A stretch of DNA of 6,551 bases from contig JAABRW010000038.1 of the NCBI GenBank assembly GCA_011390695.1, positions 1 to 6,551 of the forward strand, in the 5' to 3' direction. Below the pieces are notes generated by a model. It was not told where the DNA came from, ran no database searches, and saw nothing but the letters and a program-made list of their open reading frames with translations. The stretch is from Desulfotignum sp. GTDB lineage: Bacteria > Desulfobacterota > Desulfobacteria > Desulfobacterales > Desulfobacteraceae. This document shows, piece by piece, positions 1 through 5,333 of the stretch. Position 1 is the first letter of the stretch. The number at the start of each line of letters is the position of its first letter. A program made the translations under genes and the position numbers.

Positions 1-1
1 C

Positions 2-1546
2 CGGACAAACCAGCAGGAAACCGACAGCCAGGCCAAAACTTTCACCCATCCTGATCCCATACAACCACATCCCGATGGAGAAAAACCAGAACCTGACCGG
101 CTGCAAACCACGTTCGAACCCGCACAACAGATTTTGAAAACCAACGCAGCAAGGGAATCCCAAAAAAAGAGCATTAATCAGCGACAGCGGACTGCAAAAA
201 AACGCCCTGAAAAAATGGATCAGAAAAACCCTGACCAACAGGAATCCTGGTCATTGAAAAATTTTTTTGTGGCACCTGAAGAGGGAAAGACCCGCTTTCA
301 TGATCTGGACCTGCCTGAAAATCTCATGCATGCCATATCAGATCTGGGGTTTGCATATTGCACGGAAATCCAGGCAGCCCTGCTTCCCCATACCCTTGCG
401 GGAAAAGATGCCACAGCCAAAGCCCAGACAGGAACAGGAAAAAGCGCCACCTTTATTATCGCCATGATCAAGGCGTTCACCGAAAATCCTGTGAAAAACA
501 AAGAAGGGTTTCCCAGGGCACTGATCCTGGCACCGACCAGGGAACTGGTCCACCAGATTGAAAAAGATTTCAATGACCTGGCCAGATATACCCGTCTGAA
601 AATTGTATCTGTTTATGGCGGGACCGGCTATGCCAGACAACAGCAGATACTTCATGACAATCCGGTTGATGTTATTGTGGCAACCCCGGGACGGCTGCTG
701 GATTTTATCCGGCAAAAACGCATCAATCTGTCCAAAGTGGAAATCGTGGTCATTGATGAGGCGGACCGGATGCTGGACATGGGATTTATTCCGGATGTCA
801 GACGTCTGGTGTACATGACCCCCCACAAGGACAAGCGCCAAACCCTGTTTTTTTCAGCCACCCTCACCGAAGAAGTCCTGCGTCTGGCTGATTCCTGGAC
901 CACGAAAAACAAGGTCCGGATTGAAATTGATCCGGAACAGACCACCGCTGAAAATATCCGCCAGATTGTGTATCTCACCACTGAAGATAAAAAATTCCAA
1001 CATGTTTATAATCTTATTGTATCGGAAAAACTTGACCGGGTGCTCATTTTTGTCAACCGCAAGGATACGGCCAAATTCTTATGCGACAAACTTTCCCGGT
1101 ACAGGCTCAAATGCAAGGTCCTGTCCGGGGATGTATCCCAGGACAACCGGTTCAAGGTATTGAACCAGTTCAAGAACAGCACCATCAATATCCTGGTGGC
1201 AACCGATGTGGCAGCCCGGGGCCTGCACATTGAAAACATCAGCCATGTGGTCAACTATGACATGCCCTTTGAACCTGAACACTATATCCACCGCATTGGA
1301 AGGACCGGACGAGCCGGCGCTGCAGGCACCTCAATTTCCTTTGCCGATGAAATGAGCTCTTTTCAGATCCCCCAGATTGAGGCGGTCCTGGGCCACAAAA
1401 TCACCTGTGAATATCCATCAAAAACCCTGGAACAGCCATTGCCCAAACCCCTTCCCAGGCAGCAGCAACAAAAAAAGGTCCCGGCAAAAGGCCGGCCGAG
1501 AAAAAGACGGCCCGGACACCCCAAAAAATATAATAAAAAACCCTGA
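2..1546 (+). CDS. rhlB: RhlB-like DEAD-box ATP-dependent RNA helicase, 5'-partial
   Basis: ATP-dependent RNA helicase that unwinds RNA duplexes; in E. coli RhlB works in the RNase E degradosome. Numbering from the TTG at 134, all superfamily 2 motifs are present in order: Q motif (F55 to Q80, with GF and TEIQ), motif I AQTGTGKS (97-104), Ia PTREL (134-138), Ib TPGR (184-187), II DEAD (208-211), III SAT (241-243), IV LIFVN (304-308), V VATDVAARGLHI (355-366) and VI HRIGRTGR (386-393). The stretches around SGDVSQ and VAARGLHI, and the tail after motif VI (IEAVLGHKI, LPKPL), resemble RhlB more than RhlE or DeaD. The C-terminus (about 440-470) is a basic, Gln/Lys/Arg-rich tail, probably RNA-binding. 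The frame is open through all 44 codons upstream of the TTG, with no ATG or GTG and no Shine-Dalgarno at the TTG, so the true start most likely lies left of the window. The visible protein is then at least 514 residues, longer than E. coli RhlB (about 420), through a disordered-looking N-terminal extension. The family call is very sure; the RhlB subtype is likely. Confidence 0.93.
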   Translation, partial: RTNQQETDSQAKTFTHPDPIQPHPDGEKPEPDRLQTTFEPAQQILKTNAARESQKKSINQRQRTAKKRPEKMDQKNPDQQESWSLKNFFVAPEEGKTRFHDLDLPENLMHAISDLGFAYCTEIQAALLPHTLAGKDATAKAQTGTGKSATFIIAMIKAFTENPVKNKEGFPRALILAPTRELVHQIEKDFNDLARYTRLKIVSVYGGTGYARQQQILHDNPVDVIVATPGRLLDFIRQKRINLSKVEIVVIDEADRMLDMGFIPDVRRLVYMTPHKDKRQTLFFSATLTEEVLRLADSWTTKNKVRIEIDPEQTTAENIRQIVYLTTEDKKFQHVYNLIVSEKLDRVLIFVNRKDTAKFLCDKLSRYRLKCKVLSGDVSQDNRFKVLNQFKNSTINILVATDVAARGLHIENISHVVNYDMPFEPEHYIHRIGRTGRAGAAGTSISFADEMSSFQIPQIEAVLGHKITCEYPSKTLEQPLPKPLPRQQQQKKVPAKGRPRKRRPGHPKKYNKKP

Positions 1547-1559
1547 CCATTTGTTCAGG

Positions 1560-1587
1560 TTGACATGTCCCTGAAATTCGGTGTAAA
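1560..1587 (+). promoter_or_regulatory. Candidate sigma-70 promoter for tatBC
   Basis: A perfect -35 hexamer TTGACA (1560-1565) is followed after 16 bp by TGTAAA (1582-1587), which matches 4 of 6 positions of TATAAT. It sits in the 89-nt gap between the helicase stop and tatB, about 50 nt before the tatB start. No clear intrinsic terminator follows the helicase, so read-through from it is also possible. Based on sequence match only. Confidence 0.45.
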
Positions 1588-1617
1588 ACCCTTAACCTGG
1601 AGACTACGCTGCAAAAA

Positions 1618-1623
1618 AAGGAG
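1618..1623 (+). promoter_or_regulatory. Ribosome binding site of tatB
   Basis: AAGGAG lies 12 nt before the ATG at 1636, slightly farther than ideal. It supports that start codon. The resulting N-terminus MFGLGMPE also matches the TatB family start exactly. Confidence 0.65.
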
Positions 1624-1635
1624 ATATAAGATAAT

Positions 1636-2001
1636 ATGTTTGGTCTTGGAATGCCTGAAATCCTGTTAATTCTGGCCATAGCCCTGATCGTCATAGGCCC
1701 CAAAAAGCTGCCGGAACTTGCCAAAACACTGGGCCGGGCCATGGGTGAATTCAAACGGTCGGCCCAGGATTTCAAACGCAGCATTGACATGGAAACCACC
1801 CTTCATGATATAAAATCTTCTGCCGCGGATATGACAGATATAACCGGCAAATCCCGTCGGGAAGAAAAAGACAACGGCCAAAATCAGAAAAAACCGGATC
1901 AGGAAAAAACCGATGCCCCAAAGGACGGGCCTTTAGATGATGCTGAAACAGCACCTGAAAATGATGCCCCCAAAAACGACGGCAGCGGGGACAAAAAATA
2001 G
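1636..2001 (+). CDS. tatB: Sec-independent (twin-arginine) translocase subunit TatB
   Basis: Inner-membrane component of the Tat system, which exports folded proteins carrying twin-arginine signal peptides. TatB partners TatC in the substrate receptor. The 121-residue protein has an N-terminal membrane helix (about 5-21), a G21-P22 hinge followed by KKLPE, an amphipathic helix (about 23-50) and a long hydrophilic, charged tail rich in Asp, Glu, Lys and Pro (about 60-121). Glu8 and the GP hinge with Leu25-Pro26 align position for position with E. coli TatB, whereas TatA usually has a non-acidic residue at 8 and an FG hinge. That favours TatB over TatA. In genomes with only one TatA/B-type protein it can serve both roles, and no second paralogue is visible here. 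It has its own promoter and ribosome-site candidates and is followed 10 nt later by tatC. Family certain; TatB rather than TatA probable. Confidence 0.88.
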   Translation: MFGLGMPEILLILAIALIVIGPKKLPELAKTLGRAMGEFKRSAQDFKRSIDMETTLHDIKSSAADMTDITGKSRREEKDNGQNQKKPDQEKTDAPKDGPLDDAETAPENDAPKNDGSGDKK

Positions 2002-2011
2002 CGGATAACCC

Positions 2012-2824
2012 ATGGAAACCGAGACCAAAAGCCCGTTCACAGAACATTTAGGAGAGTTGCGCGACCGGCTTGTCCGCTCATTTATTGCCGTAGGAATAGG
2101 GTTTGCCGGGGCATATGTATTTAAGGAACAGCTGTTCCGGATTTTAACCGCGCCGTTGGTGACCGCCATGGAAGCCGACGGCAATGCCCGAATGATATTT
2201 ACCGGTCTGCCCGAGGCCTTTTTCACCTACCTCAAAGTATCTCTGCTTGCCGGCATTGTGGTGGCCACACCTGTATTGTTCTATGAATTCTGGATGTTTG
2301 TGTCTCCGGGGCTGTATCGAAACGAAAAAAAATATATGCTGCCGGTTGTACTGCTGTCCATTTTCTTTTTTGTCCTGGGTTCCTCCTTTGGATATTTCGT
2401 TGTTTTTCCATATGGATTTCAGTTCTTTTTGGGGTTTGCCAATGATACCATCCAGGCCATGCCCTCCATGAAAGAGTATCTTTCATTTGCCTCCAAAATG
2501 CTGCTGGCCTTCGGGCTTGTATTTGAACTGCCCCTGGTGCTGACCTTCATGGCCCGCATGGGCCTGGTAACAGTGCCGTTTTTAAAAAAGAACCGGAAAT
2601 ATGCGTTGCTGCTTTTTTTTGTGGGGGCTGCTTTGATAACCCCGCCGGATGTCATCACCCAGGTAATGATGGCCCTTCCTTTGATGATTCTTTATGAAAT
2701 CAGCATTCTGGGCGCCCGGATATTCGGCAGAAAAACCCCCGCTGACAAAGACGCAGAAACTGATGCAGACACGGCATCCGAGAGCACCACTTCCCCATCG
2801 GACAAGAAAGATAAAACAGAATAG
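2012..2824 (+). CDS. tatC: Twin-arginine translocase subunit TatC
   Basis: Polytopic inner-membrane core of the Tat translocase, which recognises the twin-arginine signal peptide. The 270 residues show the family hallmarks: N-terminal HLGELRDRL (12-20), the first periplasmic-side segment leading to FYEFWMFVSPGLYRNE (90-105) with conserved Glu105 in the cytoplasmic loop that contacts the signal peptide, VVFP (130-133), FELP with Glu172, and ITPPD (209-213). Six hydrophobic segments can be traced at about 22-37, 70-97, 109-135, 157-182, 196-209 and 214-236. The C-terminal tail (about 240-270) is hydrophilic and charged, longer than needed for the core and probably cytoplasmic. The ATG lies 10 nt after the tatB stop behind only a weak GGAT, so translation is likely coupled to tatB. 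Very secure identification. Confidence 0.96.
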   Translation: METETKSPFTEHLGELRDRLVRSFIAVGIGFAGAYVFKEQLFRILTAPLVTAMEADGNARMIFTGLPEAFFTYLKVSLLAGIVVATPVLFYEFWMFVSPGLYRNEKKYMLPVVLLSIFFFVLGSSFGYFVVFPYGFQFFLGFANDTIQAMPSMKEYLSFASKMLLAFGLVFELPLVLTFMARMGLVTVPFLKKNRKYALLLFFVGAALITPPDVITQVMMALPLMILYEISILGARIFGRKTPADKDAETDADTASESTTSPSDKKDKTE

Positions 2825-2850
2825 CCCAAAAGGAATATCCGGAATTTTTA

Positions 2851-2878
2851 TTGACTTTGTCCAGTTGTTGTGTAAAAA
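2851..2878 (+). promoter_or_regulatory. Possible promoter for the cytochrome c3 gene
   Basis: TTGACT (2851-2856) followed after 16 bp by TAAAAA (2873-2878) is a moderate sigma-70-like match. It sits in the 150-nt gap between tatC and the cytochrome gene (2825-2974). The rest of this gap is A/T-rich apart from a GC-rich inverted repeat at 2906-2928. No terminator with a T run follows tatC, so read-through from tatBC cannot be excluded. Confidence 0.3.
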
Positions 2879-2905
2879 AATAGACAGTTTTATCGTAAAA
2901 TCCCT

Positions 2906-2928
2906 CCGGTCCCGGGGTTCGGTACCGG
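2906..2928 (+). repeat. Small GC-rich inverted repeat in the cytochrome leader
   Basis: CCGGT (2906-2910) pairs with ACCGG (2924-2928) around a 13-nt interior that itself contains the self-complementary CCCGGG. It would form a short stem in the 5' leader of the cytochrome mRNA, 32 nt before the ribosome site. There is no T run, so it is not an intrinsic terminator. A role as an operator or leader structure is speculative. Confidence 0.3.
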
Positions 2929-2960
2929 TAAAAGTGAAAATACATAATTCAACAGCTAAA

Positions 2961-2964
2961 GGAG
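2961..2964 (+). promoter_or_regulatory. Ribosome binding site of the cytochrome c3 gene
   Basis: GGAG, within AAAGGAG, lies 10 nt upstream of the ATG at 2975. It fixes the start just before a well-formed signal peptide. Confidence 0.75.
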
Positions 2965-2974
2965 TAAAACGCGT

Positions 2975-3430
2975 ATGAACAAAAAACTGATTGTGCTGCT
3001 GCTGGCTGCAGGATTGGCTGCGATCTTTGCCGCAACCGGTATCCAGGCAGGTACCGAGGTGGAGGACACATTCCAACTGGAGACCCCTGGTTATGACCAG
3101 CGCAGAAAAGGTCCCCCCCAGTTCAAGCCGGTGACATTCACCCACAAAAAACACGCCGAAGATTATGGCATTTCCTGCGGCGAGTGCCACCATGATGAGA
3201 ATGGTGAGCCCTTAGAGCTTACAATGGGAGATGATGTCCAGCCCTGTTATGAATGTCATGATATTTTTGAAAAAACCAAAGAAAACAGAAGAGACATCAT
3301 GGTCCATGAGAATGCCATGCATGGAAACTGCAGAGACTGCCACAAAGAGGTGAATATTGAAGCCGGGGACCCGAAAGGCCGTAAAGGACCGGCCCCTACT
3401 TCCTGCAACCAGTGCCATGAAAAAGCCTGA
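2975..3430 (+). CDS. Periplasmic tetraheme cytochrome c3 (class III cytochrome c)
   Basis: Multiheme electron carrier of the periplasm; in sulfate reducers c3 accepts electrons from periplasmic hydrogenases and formate dehydrogenases and passes them to membrane complexes. The 151 residues begin with a Sec signal peptide (KK at 3-4, hydrophobic core 5-23, likely cleavage after Ala25), leaving about 126 residues. Four CxxCH heme sites are visible: C68-H72, C91-H95, C119-H123 and C144-H148. The distal ligands fit c3: H57 and H60 (FTHKKH), H73 directly after the first heme site (CHH), and H111 (MVHE), giving bis-histidine ligation of all four hemes. All four sites are CxxCH, whereas classic Desulfovibrio c3 has CxxxxCH at two hemes. 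The mature chain has about 25 Asp/Glu against 16 Lys/Arg, so it is acidic. It follows tatC with its own ribosome site and a strong terminator. Heme attachment needs a cytochrome c maturation system encoded elsewhere. The exact redox partner is not shown by the sequence. Confidence 0.93.
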   Translation: MNKKLIVLLLAAGLAAIFAATGIQAGTEVEDTFQLETPGYDQRRKGPPQFKPVTFTHKKHAEDYGISCGECHHDENGEPLELTMGDDVQPCYECHDIFEKTKENRRDIMVHENAMHGNCRDCHKEVNIEAGDPKGRKGPAPTSCNQCHEKA

Positions 3431-3461
3431 TTATATCACCTTTTGAATGCGTAACTTTTGC

Positions 3462-3504
3462 ACAGGCGGTTTTTCCGATTGCCGGAAAAACCGCCTGTTT
3501 TTTT
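3462..3504 (+). terminator. Strong intrinsic terminator after the cytochrome c3 gene
   Basis: A perfect 16-bp stem, ACAGGCGGTTTTTCCG (3462-3477) with its complement at 3483-3498, encloses the 5-nt loop ATTGC and runs into seven T (3498-3504). It lies 31 nt after the cytochrome stop. On the minus strand the hairpin falls 47 nt after the dmeF stop but is not followed by a T run, so it works mainly rightward, though the stem could still stabilise the 3' end of the leftward transcript. Confidence 0.93.
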
Positions 3505-3545
3505 CAACCCGCATCCAGGTATACGCCAATCAGGTACAAGACAGA

Positions 3546-4454
3546 TCACCGGGCCTGTATGATTTCGACAGATACATGCACCAGGTTCAACTCGCAACAG
3601 GTCAAAAGCTGCTTATAGTATGCAGGTGATTCAGGGTTGCGTGCAGCCACCGATACTATGGCCGCATAGATACCGGGGCCGATGGCCCATACATGCAGAT
3701 CATCCACCCGGTTATCAGGAAGGATTTCAATGGTATTTGTCACTTTGTGCAGGATGTCTTCGGGCGCCTGGTGATCCAGCAGGACCCGGCCGCTGGACCG
3801 CAGCAGTCCCACAGACCAGCGTGAAACCAGAACAGCGCCGATGATCCCCATAACCGGATCCATCCACACCAGACCGAAGTATTTGGCAGCCAGAAGGGCA
3901 AAAATTGCCAGAAAAGATGTCAGGGCATCTGCCAGAACATGCAGATAGGCGGAGCGCAGGTTCTGGTCATGGCTGTGATGGCTGTGGCCGTGGTCATGAC
4001 TTTTGTGGCTGCCCAGAATGAACATGGAAAGAACATTGACCACCAAACCGATCACTGCCACAAGAATTGCCTGGTTAAATGCAATTTCCACTGGATTCAC
4101 CAGTCTTGCCGTACTTTCCACCGCCATCATAAGGGCAAATACCGCCAGAAGCACCGCCCCGGTGAAACCGCCCAAAGCATTCACTTTGCCTGTACCGAAA
4201 CTGAAGCGGGTGTCATGGGCATGGCGCCGGGCATAAACATAGGCCAGCGCAGTTATGGTAAGCGCTGCTGCATGGGAAGCCATATGCAGGCCGTCCGCCA
4301 GCAGGGCCATGGACCCGAAAATAATGCCGGTGGTGATTTCCACCACCATCATGACGGCGGTAACTGCGATTACTATGAGGGTACGGGTTTCTCCCGGCTG
4401 CTTATGCTCCTGACCGAAACTGTGGCCATGCCCTTTTACTGATGCAGATGCCAT
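3546..4454 (-). CDS. dmeF: Cation diffusion facilitator, DmeF-type Co(II)/Ni(II) efflux transporter
   Basis: Inner-membrane proton/metal antiporter of the CDF family, exporting divalent cobalt and nickel in the DmeF group. The 302 residues contain the DmeF signature MALLADGLHMASH (49-61), FSFGTGKVNALGGF (84-97), a His-rich cytoplasmic loop at about 149-163 (HKSHDHGHSHHSH) between helices 4 and 5, YLHVLADALTS (170-180), and a C-terminal domain with DDLHVWAIGPGIYAAIVS (251-268). The transport site reads H57xxxH61 in helix 2 and H172xxxD176 in helix 5; the second His where zinc transporters usually have Asp is typical of DmeF-like proteins. Membrane helices are at about 24-46, 48-75, 95-117, 127-147, 170-190 and 197-214. 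The N-terminus carries another small His cluster (HGH, 9-11). The ATG lies 6 nt after the panC stop without a strong Shine-Dalgarno, implying coupled translation. No DmeR-type regulator is adjacent. CDF family certain; metal specificity by family resemblance. Confidence 0.92.
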   Translation of the reverse strand: MASASVKGHGHSFGQEHKQPGETRTLIVIAVTAVMMVVEITTGIIFGSMALLADGLHMASHAAALTITALAYVYARRHAHDTRFSFGTGKVNALGGFTGAVLLAVFALMMAVESTARLVNPVEIAFNQAILVAVIGLVVNVLSMFILGSHKSHDHGHSHHSHDQNLRSAYLHVLADALTSFLAIFALLAAKYFGLVWMDPVMGIIGAVLVSRWSVGLLRSSGRVLLDHQAPEDILHKVTNTIEILPDNRVDDLHVWAIGPGIYAAIVSVAARNPESPAYYKQLLTCCELNLVHVSVEIIQAR

Positions 4455-4460
4455 GTCTTT

Positions 4461-5321
4461 TTACACGCTTTTATCCGGCTGACCCAGTATCTGGTTGTCG
4501 ATAAGCCGGGTCTTGCCCAGCCACACAGCAACAGCCATGAGGGCTTTTTCCTGTATCCTGGTTACCCTGTCCAGGGTAACAGGGTCGCATATGCTGACAT
4601 AGTCCACGGTGATATCCGGACAGGACAATAAGGTTTCAATGGCTGCATCCTCTATTTTTTTGGCATCGGTTTCCCCGTTTTTCACCATTTTTTTGGCTGC
4701 CTGTATACAGCGGTGGAGCAAAAGGGCATGGGGACGCTGTTTTTGTGTCAGGTATTTGTTTCTCGAGCTTTTTGCCAGACCGTCCGGCTCCCGGACAATG
4801 GGCACCCCGACAATCTCTATGCCGAAATTCAGGTCGGTTACCAGCTGCCGGATAATGGCCAGCTGCTGATAATCCTTTTCTCCGAAAAGGGCAAAATCGG
4901 GATTGACAATATTGAACAATTTGGTCACCACAGTGACCACCCCTTTGAAAAACTGTGGCCTGGACAGACCGCACAGGTGGAAAGGCAGTTTTTCCAGTTC
5001 CACATAGGTCTGGAAACCCGGGGGATACATATCAGCTGAACCCGGGATAAACACGGCAGCTGCACCAATGGTTCTGCATTTTTCCAGATCCTGCTCCACA
5101 GCACGGGGGTAGGTGGAAAAATCTTCACTGGGCCCGAACTGGGCCGGGTTGACAAATATGGATACCACCAGGTGATCAGCCTTTTTTTTACCTTCCCGCA
5201 TAAGGGCTAAATGGCCTTCATGCAGGTATCCCATGGTGGGTACAAACGCAATGGTCTGGTCCTGTCGGTGCAGATTTTCCGAAAACCGGGTCATTTCACT
5301 GATTGATGCAATCACCTTCAT
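4461..5321 (-). CDS. panC: Pantothenate synthetase (pantoate--beta-alanine ligase)
   Basis: Cytoplasmic enzyme joining pantoate and beta-alanine with ATP to give pantothenate, the coenzyme A precursor. The 286 residues match the usual length (E. coli about 283). Visible motifs: PTMGYLHEGH (28-37) with the nucleotide-binding H34 and H37, VSIFVNPAQFGPSEDF (53-68) with Gln61, FGEKDYQQL (146-154) with Lys149, Asp150 and Gln153, and REPDGLAKSSRN (177-188). The family motif RPGHF or a close variant is RPQFF here (121-125); the active-site residues I can recognise elsewhere are intact, so activity is expected. The ATG overlaps the upstream gene's TGA as ATGA and has GAGG 8 nt before it, which supports this start. 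dmeF follows after 6 nt. No other pantothenate gene (panB, panD) is in the window. Confidence 0.97.
   Translation of the reverse strand: MKVIASISEMTRFSENLHRQDQTIAFVPTMGYLHEGHLALMREGKKKADHLVVSIFVNPAQFGPSEDFSTYPRAVEQDLEKCRTIGAAAVFIPGSADMYPPGFQTYVELEKLPFHLCGLSRPQFFKGVVTVVTKLFNIVNPDFALFGEKDYQQLAIIRQLVTDLNFGIEIVGVPIVREPDGLAKSSRNKYLTQKQRPHALLLHRCIQAAKKMVKNGETDAKKIEDAAIETLLSCPDITVDYVSICDPVTLDRVTRIQEKALMAVAVWLGKTRLIDNQILGQPDKSV
4561..4580. repeat. 9-bp-arm inverted repeat inside panC
   Basis: GTTACCCTG (4561-4569) and CAGGGTAAC (4572-4580) are perfect complements separated by 2 nt. The pairing extends by CCT/AGG (4557-4559 with 4581-4583) past one bulged base. It encodes VTLDRVTR near the PanC C-terminus. 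It may be chance, since the two arms both come from Val-Thr repeats, or a structured site. Confidence 0.5.
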
Positions 5322-5333
5322 GGGTATCGCCTC
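5318..5333 (-). promoter_or_regulatory. panC ribosome site and ATGA stop-start overlap
   Basis: Read on the minus strand, GAGG (5333-5330) lies 8 nt before the panC ATG (5321-5319). That ATG shares two bases with the TGA stop (5320-5318) of the preceding cbiA-type gene. This is a classic translational coupling junction and shows that the two genes are on one mRNA. Confidence 0.8.

Noticed and set aside
338..841. 167-codon antisense open frame
   Set aside because: Lies wholly inside the helicase gene opposite conserved motifs and has no family features.
1529..1534. Perfect TATAAT hexamer at the end of the helicase gene
   Set aside because: No acceptable -35 at 16-18 bp upstream (GACGGC region), and it arises from the codons of the Lys/Tyr/Asn-rich tail. 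The TTGACA at 1560 is the better promoter.
2582..3193. 203-codon open frame on the minus strand
   Set aside because: It spans the 3' end of tatC, the intergenic leader and the start of the cytochrome gene in antisense. Its sequence has no recognisable domain, while the plus-strand genes are unmistakable.
2975..3430. The cytochrome as a Tat substrate because it follows tatBC
   Set aside because: Its signal peptide has no twin-arginine motif, only KK followed by a hydrophobic core. c-type cytochromes are exported unfolded through Sec and receive heme in the periplasm.
3447..3629. 60-codon open frame after the cytochrome gene
   Set aside because: It runs through the terminator hairpin and into the antisense of dmeF; the composition is explained by those features.
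3939..4442. 167-codon plus-strand open frame rich in His and Met
   Set aside because: It is the complement of dmeF; the His-rich look comes from the reverse complement of the dmeF coding sequence.
4922..4939. 7-bp inverted repeat TGGTCAC/GTGACCA
   Set aside because: It falls in the conserved VVTVVTK codons of panC, where repeated Val-Thr codons produce it naturally.
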